A stretch of 9,974 nt of DNA from Alphaproteobacteria bacterium (GTDB lineage Bacteria; Pseudomonadota; Alphaproteobacteria; Elsterales; Elsteraceae), in contig JAAFHH010000082.1 of the NCBI GenBank assembly GCA_013297545.1, positions 1-9,974 on the forward strand. Reading direction: 5' to 3'. The notes under the pieces were generated by a model. That model worked only from the letters and a program-made list of their open reading frames with translations. It searched no databases and was not told where the DNA came from. How positions within the stretch are numbered: position 1 is the stretch's first letter; every line of letters starts with the position of its first letter. Positions 1 through 6,302 of the stretch are shown piece by piece. The translations under genes were made by a program, and so were the position numbers.

Positions 1-893
1 GTGATGTGGGCAAGCCGCGCTTCCAGCGCCTCCACGGTTTTGATCACTTGGAACTGTTGGCGCGAGCAGCTCGGGCAGGAAATCACGTTGACCCCGCGGT
101 GCCGCAAGCCCAGCGACTTCAAGATATCGAAGCCGACTTTCACTTCTTCTTCGGGCTCGGCCGACAAGGACACCCGAATGGTGTCACCGATGCCGGACCA
201 CAGCAGCATGCCAAGCCCGATCGAGGATTTCACCGTGCCGGTGCGGAACCCGCCGGCTTCGGTGATGCCGAGGTGCAGCGGGTAGTCGCACGCCTCCGCC
301 AGCCCCTGGTAGGCCGCCACCGCGAGGAATACGTCGGACGCCTTCACCGAGATTTTGAATTCAGTAAAGTCGTTGTCTTCCAAGATCTTCGCGTGATCGA
401 GCGCGCTTTCGACCATCGCCTCCGGACAGGGCTCGCCGTACTTTTCCAGCAGGTCGCGTTCCAGCGAGCCGGCATTCACGCCGATGCGCATGGAGCAGCC
501 ATGGTCCTTCGCCGCCTTCACCACTTCGCGCACCCGCTCGGCCGAACCGATGTTGCCGGGGTTGATGCGCAAGCACGCAGCCCCTGCCTCAGCGGCTTCG
601 ATCGCGCGCTTGTAGTGGAAGTGGATGTCGGCCACGACCGGCACGCTGACCGCTTTGACGATCGCCTTCAGCGCGCGGGTTGAGTCTTCATCGGGGCAGG
701 AGACGCGCACAATGTCGCAGCCGACCTCCACCGCGCGACGGATCTGGTCGATCGTGCCGGCGATGTCCGGGGTCGGGGTGTTGGTCATGGTCTGCACCGT
801 GATCGGCGCATCCCCGCCCACCGGCACCCGGCCGACCATGATCTGGCGCGATTTCCGGCGCACCACTTGGCGCCAGGGGCGAATTGCACTCAT
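1..893 (-). CDS. ispG: 4-hydroxy-3-methylbut-2-en-1-yl diphosphate synthase (IspG/GcpE), 3' end outside window
   Basis: IspG is the cytosolic [4Fe-4S] enzyme of the MEP (non-mevalonate) isoprenoid pathway. It reductively opens the cyclic diphosphate MEcPP to HMBPP. Reading the minus strand from the ATG at 893 gives an uninterrupted frame of 297 codons plus two bases to the window edge. The family usually has about 370-430 residues, so the C-terminus is missing. The N-terminus has the typical RRKSRQIMVGRVPVGGDAPI stretch, then VQTMTNTPTPD, VADIHFHYKRAI and LRINPGNIG of the TIM barrel. Near the edge, the ISCPSCSR motif gives Cys273 and Cys276, the first two cluster ligands (E. coli Cys270 and Cys273). 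The third Cys and the catalytic Glu would lie beyond position 1. No strong Shine-Dalgarno precedes the ATG. The gene follows the amidase gene by 78 bases on the same strand and may be cotranscribed with it. Confidence 0.96.
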   Translation of the reverse strand, partial: MSAIRPWRQVVRRKSRQIMVGRVPVGGDAPITVQTMTNTPTPDIAGTIDQIRRAVEVGCDIVRVSCPDEDSTRALKAIVKAVSVPVVADIHFHYKRAIEAAEAGAACLRINPGNIGSAERVREVVKAAKDHGCSMRIGVNAGSLERDLLEKYGEPCPEAMVESALDHAKILEDNDFTEFKISVKASDVFLAVAAYQGLAEACDYPLHLGITEAGGFRTGTVKSSIGLGMLLWSGIGDTIRVSLSAEPEEEVKVGFDILKSLGLRHRGVNVISCPSCSRQQFQVIKTVEALEARLAHI

Positions 894-971
894 CGGATCA
901 GGCTCGCGGGTAGGGACGGGGACTGCCTGAAAGTGCGGCCTCCGGCGCTGCCGATCAAGAGTGGTGCGGCG

Positions 972-1787
972 TTACACCCTGCGCGCCGCGAAGAAGCCGT
1001 CGATCGCGACCACCAGGCGGTCAGCGATTTTGGTCTGAGTGCTGCGTTGGGCGAGCGCGCGCTCATCCTCGACGTTCGAAATGAAGCCCATCTCGACCAG
1101 GATCGAGGGGATGTCGGGCGCGCGCAGCACCGCGAAGTTCGCCTGGCGGTGCGGGCGTTGGATCGGCTGGAACGGCGGCTGGAAATGATCGAGCAGGCTT
1201 TGCGCCATGTGGCTGGACGCGTTCGCCGTGTCGCGGTGCAACAGGTCGACCAGGATGCTGCGGACTTGGCGCGAATGGCGGCCAAGCTCAATGCCGGCCA
1301 GCCGATCAACCGCGTTCTGAGAGGTGGCAAGGCCAGCCGCCAGATCATCGGACGCCGTCTCCGACAAGGTGTAGACCGAAAACCCGCGGGTTGCTGGGTT
1401 CGGCACACTGTCAGCGTGCAGCGAGATGAACAGATCGGCCTTGCGTTCACGCGCGTGGCGCACCCGGTCGGCCAGCGCGACGAACGTGTCGTCGTCGCGG
1501 GTCAGTGCCACGCGGTAACGGCCGTTCGCGGTCAACCGGCGCGCCAGATCCTGGGCGACCGCGATGGTGATGGTTTTCTCGTGCGTGCCGCGCACGCCGA
1601 TCGCACCGGGGTCTTTGCCGCCGTGACCAGCATCGATCGCGATCAGCCGCGGCGGCGGGCGGCGCGTGGGCGGCGGGGTCGGTGCCGGCACTGGCTGGGC
1701 CGCCGGGCGTGCTTGCGCCAGCGCCTCGCCCATGGTGAGCAGGCTTCCAGCTCCCAGCATTCCACGCAACAGCAACCGACGCTGCAT
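972..1787 (-). CDS. Exported zinc N-acetylmuramoyl-L-alanine amidase (Amidase_3 family)
   Basis: This 271-residue enzyme cleaves the amide bond between MurNAc and L-Ala in peptidoglycan and acts in the periplasm during cell separation and remodelling. Residues 1-26 form an export signal with twin arginines (QRRLLLRG), a hydrophobic stretch and an AQA cleavage-like site. Tat export is plausible because E. coli AmiA and AmiC are Tat substrates. A Pro-rich linker (about 27-47) leads to the catalytic domain. The zinc ligands of the family are visible: His55 in DAGHGG, Glu70 in THEK and His124 in SLHAD. Glu232 in VEMGF is the catalytic Glu. The long segment between His124 and Glu232 is where AmiB/AmiC-type enzymes carry their autoinhibitory helix. 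There is no AMIN domain, so the layout resembles AmiA more than AmiC. AGGGGG lies about 5 bases before the ATG, and a promoter is seen at 1854-1882. Confidence 0.93.
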   Translation of the reverse strand: MQRRLLLRGMLGAGSLLTMGEALAQARPAAQPVPAPTPPPTRRPPPRLIAIDAGHGGKDPGAIGVRGTHEKTITIAVAQDLARRLTANGRYRVALTRDDDTFVALADRVRHARERKADLFISLHADSVPNPATRGFSVYTLSETASDDLAAGLATSQNAVDRLAGIELGRHSRQVRSILVDLLHRDTANASSHMAQSLLDHFQPPFQPIQRPHRQANFAVLRAPDIPSILVEMGFISNVEDERALAQRSTQTKIADRLVVAIDGFFAARRV

Positions 1788-1853
1788 CTAGACCCCCTGG
1801 CGACCAGCACGATCTCTGATTCGAATCGAAGAACGCGCCTCAACTGGTTCCAG

Positions 1854-1882
1854 GATATAGGATATTGCGATTCAAGCGTCAA
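1854..1882 (-). promoter_or_regulatory. Sigma70-type promoter for the amidase (and possibly ispG)
   Basis: On the minus strand a -35 box TTGACG (1882-1877) is followed, after exactly 17 bases, by a -10 box TATATC (1859-1854). Transcription would start near 1847 and leave a 5' leader of about 60 bases. This leader contains the perfect palindrome GATTCGAATC (1818-1827) and a strong AGGGGG Shine-Dalgarno. The match and spacing are visible in the sequence; activity is inferred. Confidence 0.6.
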
Positions 1883-1924
1883 GAATCCTATGTGCACCTA
1901 ACACTTTCTACCCACACCAACGCG

Positions 1925-1956
1925 CCCCTCCCCCCCCGCTTGCGGGGGAAGGGGGG
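1925..1956. repeat. GC-rich palindromic (REP-like) element
   Basis: Two 15-base arms (C-rich 1925-1939, G-rich 1942-1956) flank a TT loop. Twelve of 15 positions are Watson-Crick pairs: seven next to the loop, then two mismatches, one pair, a T/G position and four more pairs. The form (C-run, CGC, TT, GCG, G-run) resembles the intergenic palindromes scattered through many proteobacterial genomes. It lies 4 bases after the Rid-family stop codon. It could act as an mRNA 3'-end stabiliser or pause site for that transcript. In the minus-strand direction no U-run follows the stem, so it is not a standard intrinsic terminator. Confidence 0.6.
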
Positions 1957-1960
1957 AAAA

Positions 1961-2371
1961 CTACCGATTTCCGCCTGGTTCACGCTCCGGCTGCGGGGCG
2001 AGCTTTGCTGTCACTTCGATCTCGACCTTCATGCGCGGATCAACCAGGCCGCACACCAGCGCCGTCGATGCCGGGCGCACGGCTGCCAGCACTTGGCCGC
2101 TGATCTCGCCCACCAGGGGCCAGTCAGCCGCGTTCGGCACGTAGTAGGTCACCCGGACCAGATCCGCGATCGAGCCGCCGGCTTGGGCCAGCACATCGGC
2201 AATCGTCCCCCAGCATTGCCGGGTTTGGGCCGCGACATCGTCTGAGATGCTCATGGTCTGGTAGTCGAAGCCAGTACAGCCGGAGACATAGACCATGTCG
2301 CCCGCCACGACAGCGCGGGAATAGCCCCAGGCGGCTTCGAACGGCGATCCGGTAGAAATCAAGCGGCGCAT
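1961..2371 (-). CDS. Rid family (YjgF/YER057c/UK114) protein, variant lacking the catalytic Arg
   Basis: A 136-residue protein of the Rid family, whose archetype RidA deaminates reactive enamine/imine intermediates such as 2-aminoacrylate. Recognisable elements are the N-terminal LISTGSPFE, AVVAGDMVYVSGCTGFD (about 20-36) and the C-terminal DPRMKVEIEVTAKL (111-124). Aligned without gaps to E. coli RidA, the substrate-binding Arg105 corresponds to Ser102 here. This places the protein with the Rid4-Rid7-type groups, which lack that Arg and whose activities are mostly unknown. I chose the ATG at 2371 over an in-frame start at 2440 because GAGAAGGA ends 7 bases before it, and because the extra residues would overlap the upstream gene and do not look like the family. 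The Shine-Dalgarno overlaps the stop codon of the upstream deacetylase-like gene, so the two are probably translationally coupled. Confidence 0.9.
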   Translation of the reverse strand: MRRLISTGSPFEAAWGYSRAVVAGDMVYVSGCTGFDYQTMSISDDVAAQTRQCWGTIADVLAQAGGSIADLVRVTYYVPNAADWPLVGEISGQVLAAVRPASTALVCGLVDPRMKVEIEVTAKLAPQPEREPGGNR

Positions 2372-2384
2372 GGACGGGTCCTTC

Positions 2385-3278
2385 TCAGGGGCCCGGCACA
2401 GTGCCGGGCGGCAGGGACAGCGCGTGATCGGCCACCGCACCGGCGGTGGTCAGCCAGATCTGGTCGCGCTTGGCGGTGATATGCTGCAGGGCCCGGCGCA
2501 GCGGGCGCAACCGGTGCGGTTGACCGACCAGATACGCGTGCAGCGCAATCCCCATCACCAGGGGCTGGCCGGTCGATTGGTCCAGCATCTCGTCGAAGGC
2601 ATCGACGATCATGTCCGCGAACTGCTGCGGGCTGTCCTTGCGGCCGACGATCGAGGGGATGTCGTTCAGTTCTTGCGGGTACGGCACCGACAGGATCTTT
2701 CCGCCCCGCGTCTGCAGCCAGATCGGCTGATCATCGTGCGCCCAATCCAGCAGGTAGCGATACCCGGCTTCCTGCAAGAGATCCGGCGTGACCCGGCTCT
2801 CCGAGATCCAGGGGCCAAGCCAACCGGCCGGCGCCACCCCCTCCTCCTTGGTCAGGCGCGCGGTTGCCTCGGCGATCAGCGCGGTTTCGGCTGATTCGTC
2901 CAGCACGCCTTGGCGTTCGGCGTTGGTGCGGCCGTGGCCAACGATCTCGTCCCCCCGCGCCCGGTGGGCGGCCACCAGCTGCGGGCAATAGTCATAGATC
3001 GCGCTGTTGACCAGTACGCTCGCTGGCACTTCAAGGCCGTTGAACAGCTCCAGCATGCGCCAGGCGCCGATGCGGTTGCCCCAATCGCGCCAGGCGAAGT
3101 TCAAGATATCCGGCTGCGGCCCGCCGGGGGCGAGTTCAGCACCTAACCCTTCGCCGAACGCGAAATGTTCGAGGTTGAGCGCGAGGTAGACCGCCAGGCG
3201 CCTGCCGCCGGGCCAGTCATAGACCGGACGATCGGGTAGCGGGTGGTAGCGGTAGCGGCCGTGGCTCGGCAGGATCAT
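2385..3278 (-). CDS. Polysaccharide deacetylase-fold protein, PuuE (allantoinase)-like subgroup
   Basis: A 297-residue protein with the NodB/polysaccharide-deacetylase TIM-barrel fold, close in pattern to the PuuE allantoinase group (metal-independent purine-catabolic hydrolases). Shared blocks are the early NLEHF (35-39), GNRIGAWRMLELF (67-79), GHGRTN (114-119), GWLGPWISES (152-161), DDQPIWL (182-188), a VPYPQELND block (198-206) and ALHAYLVGQPHR (245-256). The NodB metal-binding pattern (paired Asp in motif 1, HxxxH in motif 2) is absent. Carbohydrate deacetylation is therefore unlikely, and an amide or ring hydrolase is a better guess. No signal peptide is seen, so it is cytosolic. GGGAGG stands 8 bases before the ATG. 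The Rid-family gene follows with a 13-base gap. Both genes are read divergently from uppP. The true substrate is not evident, and no other purine-degradation gene is in view. Confidence 0.85.
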   Translation of the reverse strand: MILPSHGRYRYHPLPDRPVYDWPGGRRLAVYLALNLEHFAFGEGLGAELAPGGPQPDILNFAWRDWGNRIGAWRMLELFNGLEVPASVLVNSAIYDYCPQLVAAHRARGDEIVGHGRTNAERQGVLDESAETALIAEATARLTKEEGVAPAGWLGPWISESRVTPDLLQEAGYRYLLDWAHDDQPIWLQTRGGKILSVPYPQELNDIPSIVGRKDSPQQFADMIVDAFDEMLDQSTGQPLVMGIALHAYLVGQPHRLRPLRRALQHITAKRDQIWLTTAGAVADHALSLPPGTVPGP

Positions 3279-3368
3279 GAACGTCGCCTCCCCTTTGGTC
3301 AGACTCTGCCGCGGTTGCGCTGGCGGCGGGAAGCGGATTCACTCAACCGGCCACCTGGAGCCCGGCCC

Positions 3369-4172
3369 ATGGACCTTACGACCTTGTTCACCGCCCTGCT
3401 GCTCGGCTTGGTCGAGGGGTTGACGGAATTCCTGCCAGTGTCGTCAACCGGACACTTGATCCTGCTGGTCGATCTGCTGGGATTCCAGGGCCCGCCCGGC
3501 CGGGTGTTCGAGATCGTGATCCAGCTGGGGGCCGTGCTGGCCGTGCTGGTGGTGTATTTCGGCCGTCTGCTCGGTGTGCTGCTCGATGCCCCCAGCGACC
3601 CAGACGCCCGGCGCTTCATCTTCGGCATTCTGATCGCGTTTCTACCCTCCGCCCTGGTGGGGGTGCTGGCGCACGGCTTCATCAAATCCGTGCTGTTCAG
3701 CCCCTGGGTGGTGGCGGTCGCCCTGATCGTGGGGGGGGTGGCGATCATCGCGATCGAGCGGCGCAAGCGCACGCCGGTCTATCCCTCCGTCGAGAGTTTC
3801 CCCTTGCTGCTCTGCGCCAAGATCGGCCTGATCCAGTGCCTGGCCATGGTGCCCGGGGTCTCGCGCTCTGGTGCCACCATCTTGGGTGCCTTGCTGCTGG
3901 GGGCAGAGCGCCGTGCGGCAGCTGAGTTCTCCTTCTTCCTCGCGATCCCAACCATGCTGGGGGCCGCGACCTACGACCTCTACAAAAACCGCGCGACTAT
4001 GGACGACAGCGGCATCCTCATGATCGCGCTGGGCTTTATGGCGGCATTCTTGACCGCTCTCGCGGTCGTGCGCTGGCTCGTGCGCTTCGTGCAGCGCCAC
4101 GGGTTCACGCCGTTCGCCTGGTACCGGATTGTGCTGGGGTCGGTGATGCTGGTGGTGTTGAGCTTGCGTTAG
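3369..4172 (+). CDS. uppP: Undecaprenyl-diphosphatase (UppP/BacA)
   Basis: An integral inner-membrane phosphatase that converts undecaprenyl diphosphate to undecaprenyl phosphate, recycling the lipid carrier for peptidoglycan and other envelope polymers. Its activity also gives basal bacitracin tolerance. The 267-residue length fits the family (E. coli 273). Signature 1, VEGLTEFLPVSSTGHL (15-30), holds Glu16, Glu20 and His29, matching E. coli Glu17, Glu21 and His30. Signature 2, PGVSRSGAT (162-170), holds the phosphate-binding Arg166. Several hydrophobic helices span the rest, ending with LVVLSLR. The frame is open upstream to 3243, but family alignment and a GGAG about 9 bases upstream support ATG 3369. 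The 90 bases shared with the divergent deacetylase-like gene (3279-3368) must carry its promoter; I could not pick a convincing one. The TAG stop overlaps the TAA of the convergent CoA-transferase gene. Confidence 0.96.
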   Translation: MDLTTLFTALLLGLVEGLTEFLPVSSTGHLILLVDLLGFQGPPGRVFEIVIQLGAVLAVLVVYFGRLLGVLLDAPSDPDARRFIFGILIAFLPSALVGVLAHGFIKSVLFSPWVVAVALIVGGVAIIAIERRKRTPVYPSVESFPLLLCAKIGLIQCLAMVPGVSRSGATILGALLLGAERRAAAEFSFFLAIPTMLGAATYDLYKNRATMDDSGILMIALGFMAAFLTALAVVRWLVRFVQRHGFTPFAWYRIVLGSVMLVVLSLR

Positions 4173-5554
4173 ACCCAGACCGGGTCATCGGTGCCGAGCG
4201 GCACCGGCGGCCGGTCGAGCTTGGGGGGCGTCACACCCATCGTGACCGCGGGGCGGGTCACCGTCAGCTGGCCGAAGCGCGAGGCCACGCTCTCCAACCG
4301 GTCCGCAACATCGTCGATCGTTGGGTCCGGTACTGCGTAGTCCTTGATCCGCCCCAACCGCTCCAGCCACGCACCCGTGGCGGCCAGGGACACCTCGACA
4401 TGCCAGCTGCCGCCCTCTTCCTGGCGGCGGCGCAGGGCCTCGATCGCACCCAGCGCTGCCAGCATCCCCGTCGCATGGTCGAGGGCTTGGGCCGGCAGGT
4501 GCTTCGGACCCGCCGTGCCGAACGCCTGCTGCCCGCTCCACGCGATGCCAGAGGCGGACTGCACCAGACTGTCAAAGCCCCGCCGCTGGCCCAAGGGGCC
4601 ACTGGTGCCGTAGGCCGACAGCGACACGGCGACAATCCCCGGCCGCAGCCGGGCGAGCTCAGCCGGTGCGAACCCGCGCGCGGCCAGCGATCCCGGGCGG
4701 TAGGCCTGCAGGAACACATCCGCACCCCGCACCAGATCGGCCAGTGCCAATCGATCCGCCGCGAGGGTGAGGTCGAGGTGGGTCGAGCGCTTGCCGCGCC
4801 CGGTGTCGATCACCAGCGCCGGGATCGATGGCAGGGTCGGGGAGGTGACCAGCAGCACCTCTGCCCCCTGCTCGGCCAGGGCGCGGGTGCCGACCGGTCC
4901 GGCGATGATCCGCGAGAGGTCGAGCACGCGCACGCCGGCGAGCGGCCGGTCAGCTGCGGCCAAGGGTGCGATCGGCGCGTCGCCGATCTTCTCAATGCGC
5001 ACCAACGGCTGCTTGGCGATCGCTGTCGCTTGCGCCGTCGCCGCCCATTCCGCTGGCGTGCGCACCAGAGCCGCACAGAGCCCGGCTTCCGCCAAGCGCT
5101 GGTCGAGTGCTGCCCCGACCCAGGTCTTGATGGCACCAGCGACCGCCGCGCGGTCATCGGCAGCACCCAGCACCGCCAACACGCCATCGCGGTGGTGCGG
5201 GAAATTGGTGTGCAGCTGAATCCAGCGACCATCCGCCGTCTCGTAGAACCCAGAGAGCGGCGACCACGGGTCCGGCGGCAACGCGCCATCGACGCGCAAG
5301 TACCGCTCGGAGCGGAAGGCAACCGCGGCGTCGCGGAGCGAGACCGCCACTGGCTGGGTGACCCCGGTGCGCAGCCGGTGCAGGTCCGCCGCCGCCGCAC
5401 CGACGCTGAGCAGGCTGACCGCCGCCGCCACATCCACCCGGTAGGGCGACGGCAGCACTGGCTCCGTACCCGTGATCTCGGCCTGCGCAAGTGCGGCTGC
5501 GGGTGCACCGATGCCCTGCCAGAGCTCGGCCAAGAGTTCACGGGGCGTGTGCAT
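4169..5554 (-). CDS. Family III CoA-transferase (CaiB/BaiF) with swapped half-domains
   Basis: A 461-residue member of the family that moves CoA between carboxylic acids through an aspartyl-CoA thioester. Residues 204-400 read as a normal N-terminal half: PLAGVRVLDLSRIIAGP (205-220), the DTGRGKRSTHLDL block (250-262), YGTSGP (315-320), and Asp359 in ALDHATG at the position of the catalytic Asp. Unusually, the stretch that normally follows this half precedes it: LHRLRTGVTQPVAVSL (58-73), FYETADGRWIQLHTNFP (103-119) and a PAEW segment near 167-170. The 54-80 segment also echoes 369-397, so the protein looks like a C-half joined ahead of an N-half. Only about 60 weakly conserved residues follow 400. 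The ATG has AAGAGG 6 bases upstream, overlapping the stop of the membrane-protein gene. The substrate is unknown. It is probably the last gene of a minus-strand operon. Confidence 0.88.
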   Translation of the reverse strand: MHTPRELLAELWQGIGAPAAALAQAEITGTEPVLPSPYRVDVAAAVSLLSVGAAAADLHRLRTGVTQPVAVSLRDAAVAFRSERYLRVDGALPPDPWSPLSGFYETADGRWIQLHTNFPHHRDGVLAVLGAADDRAAVAGAIKTWVGAALDQRLAEAGLCAALVRTPAEWAATAQATAIAKQPLVRIEKIGDAPIAPLAAADRPLAGVRVLDLSRIIAGPVGTRALAEQGAEVLLVTSPTLPSIPALVIDTGRGKRSTHLDLTLAADRLALADLVRGADVFLQAYRPGSLAARGFAPAELARLRPGIVAVSLSAYGTSGPLGQRRGFDSLVQSASGIAWSGQQAFGTAGPKHLPAQALDHATGMLAALGAIEALRRRQEEGGSWHVEVSLAATGAWLERLGRIKDYAVPDPTIDDVADRLESVASRFGQLTVTRPAVTMGVTPPKLDRPPVPLGTDDPVWV

Positions 5555-5564
5555 CGGCGGCCTC

Positions 5565-6302
5565 TTAGGTCAGGAGTACTGACCGAAGGCTAGTCCCGAA
5601 CAGCGCATCGCACAAGGCTGCCAGTGGGTAGAGCGGCGCAGTCCACGGCCCGAGCCCGGTGTCGGACTGCACCATGTCCGGGTAGACGACAAAGCGGTAG
5701 TAGGCCCACGCCCCCAGGATCGGCCCCAGCACCAGCAGCAAGCGTTGGCCGGCGTGGCGCAGGATGATCGGGCTGGTGCGTGCCGCCAAGCGGTAGGCCA
5801 ACGCCTCCACACTGGTCGGCCCGCCGGAGAAGGAGAGTAGGCGCAGCACCACCGCGCCCAAAGTCGTCTCGCCTCCGCCGGTGCGCAGCGAGCCATCGAG
5901 GCGGGCGAGCAAAAACGCGTAGAGCTGCAGGCGCACAAAGCCGTGGAGATCCCGGGTCGTCGCGATCCAGGCGAGCACAAACGGGCCAACCGCGACCACG
6001 CCGGTCCAAAACGCGTAGAGCGCGTAGACAGCGGCGGCCAGCACGATTGAGGAGACGACGAGCCGCATCCCCTCCGCCGTGCCCATGGCGACCCCGATGG
6101 CGTGGCCGGCCACCATCATCGCGATGATCACGAAGGCAGGCAGGGTTAGGCTTTGGGCGCGTTCGAACAGCGCGCTATCGACCTCCGCCAGCGCCAAGCG
6201 CTCGACCACCTCTTCAGCGCCACCCAGCGCATCGGCGACGTGGCCGCGCAACGGTGCGAGCCAGCCATCGAACAGCTGATAGGCGCGTGCAGCCAGGCTC
6301 AT
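5565..6302 (-). CDS. Hypothetical multi-pass membrane protein
   Basis: I do not recognise this 245-residue protein. An amphipathic, charged N-terminal part (1-50) precedes a hydrophobic helix at about 52-74 (LPAFVIIAMMVAGHAIGVAM). A long hydrophobic block at about 80-113 could be one or two helices. A more polar central region (114-180) follows, then helices near 186-204 and 222-240. That makes four or five membrane segments with no enzyme signature and no signal peptide. The ATG overlaps the TGA of the upstream 2OG oxygenase gene (ATGA), and the CoA-transferase gene follows after 10 bases, so expression is coupled to both. Its length and shape resemble small integral-membrane proteins of the Yip1 type, but this is only an impression. 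A structural model would be more telling than sequence motifs. Confidence 0.8.
   Translation of the reverse strand: MSLAARAYQLFDGWLAPLRGHVADALGGAEEVVERLALAEVDSALFERAQSLTLPAFVIIAMMVAGHAIGVAMGTAEGMRLVVSSIVLAAAVYALYAFWTGVVAVGPFVLAWIATTRDLHGFVRLQLYAFLLARLDGSLRTGGGETTLGAVVLRLLSFSGGPTSVEALAYRLAARTSPIILRHAGQRLLLVLGPILGAWAYYRFVVYPDMVQSDTGLGPWTAPLYPLAALCDALFGTSLRSVLLT

Noticed and set aside
6..1901. Long plus-strand open frames (6-683, 867-1901) opposite ispG and the amidase
   Set aside because: They are Arg/Ala/Gln-rich without family motifs and lie antisense to clearly conserved genes, an effect of high GC.
1925..1960. Intrinsic terminator at the GC palindrome
   Set aside because: Transcription here runs on the minus strand, and no U-run follows the stem in that direction (the T-run precedes it).
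2372..2440. Longer N-terminus for the Rid-family protein
   Set aside because: The extra residues are Pro/Arg/Cys-rich, overlap the upstream gene and lack family similarity, whereas the ATG at 2371 has a good ribosome site.
3243..3368. Longer N-terminus for UppP
   Set aside because: The extension is charged, antisense to the start of the divergent gene and absent from the family; ATG 3369 aligns with the known N-terminus.
3279..3368. Divergent promoters between the deacetylase-like gene and uppP
   Set aside because: At least one must exist, but I found no -35/-10 pair of acceptable quality on either strand.
4400..5593. A 397-codon plus-strand open frame opposite the CoA-transferase
   Set aside because: Low-complexity Arg/Gln-rich translation without recognisable domains; the minus strand carries the conserved CaiB motifs.
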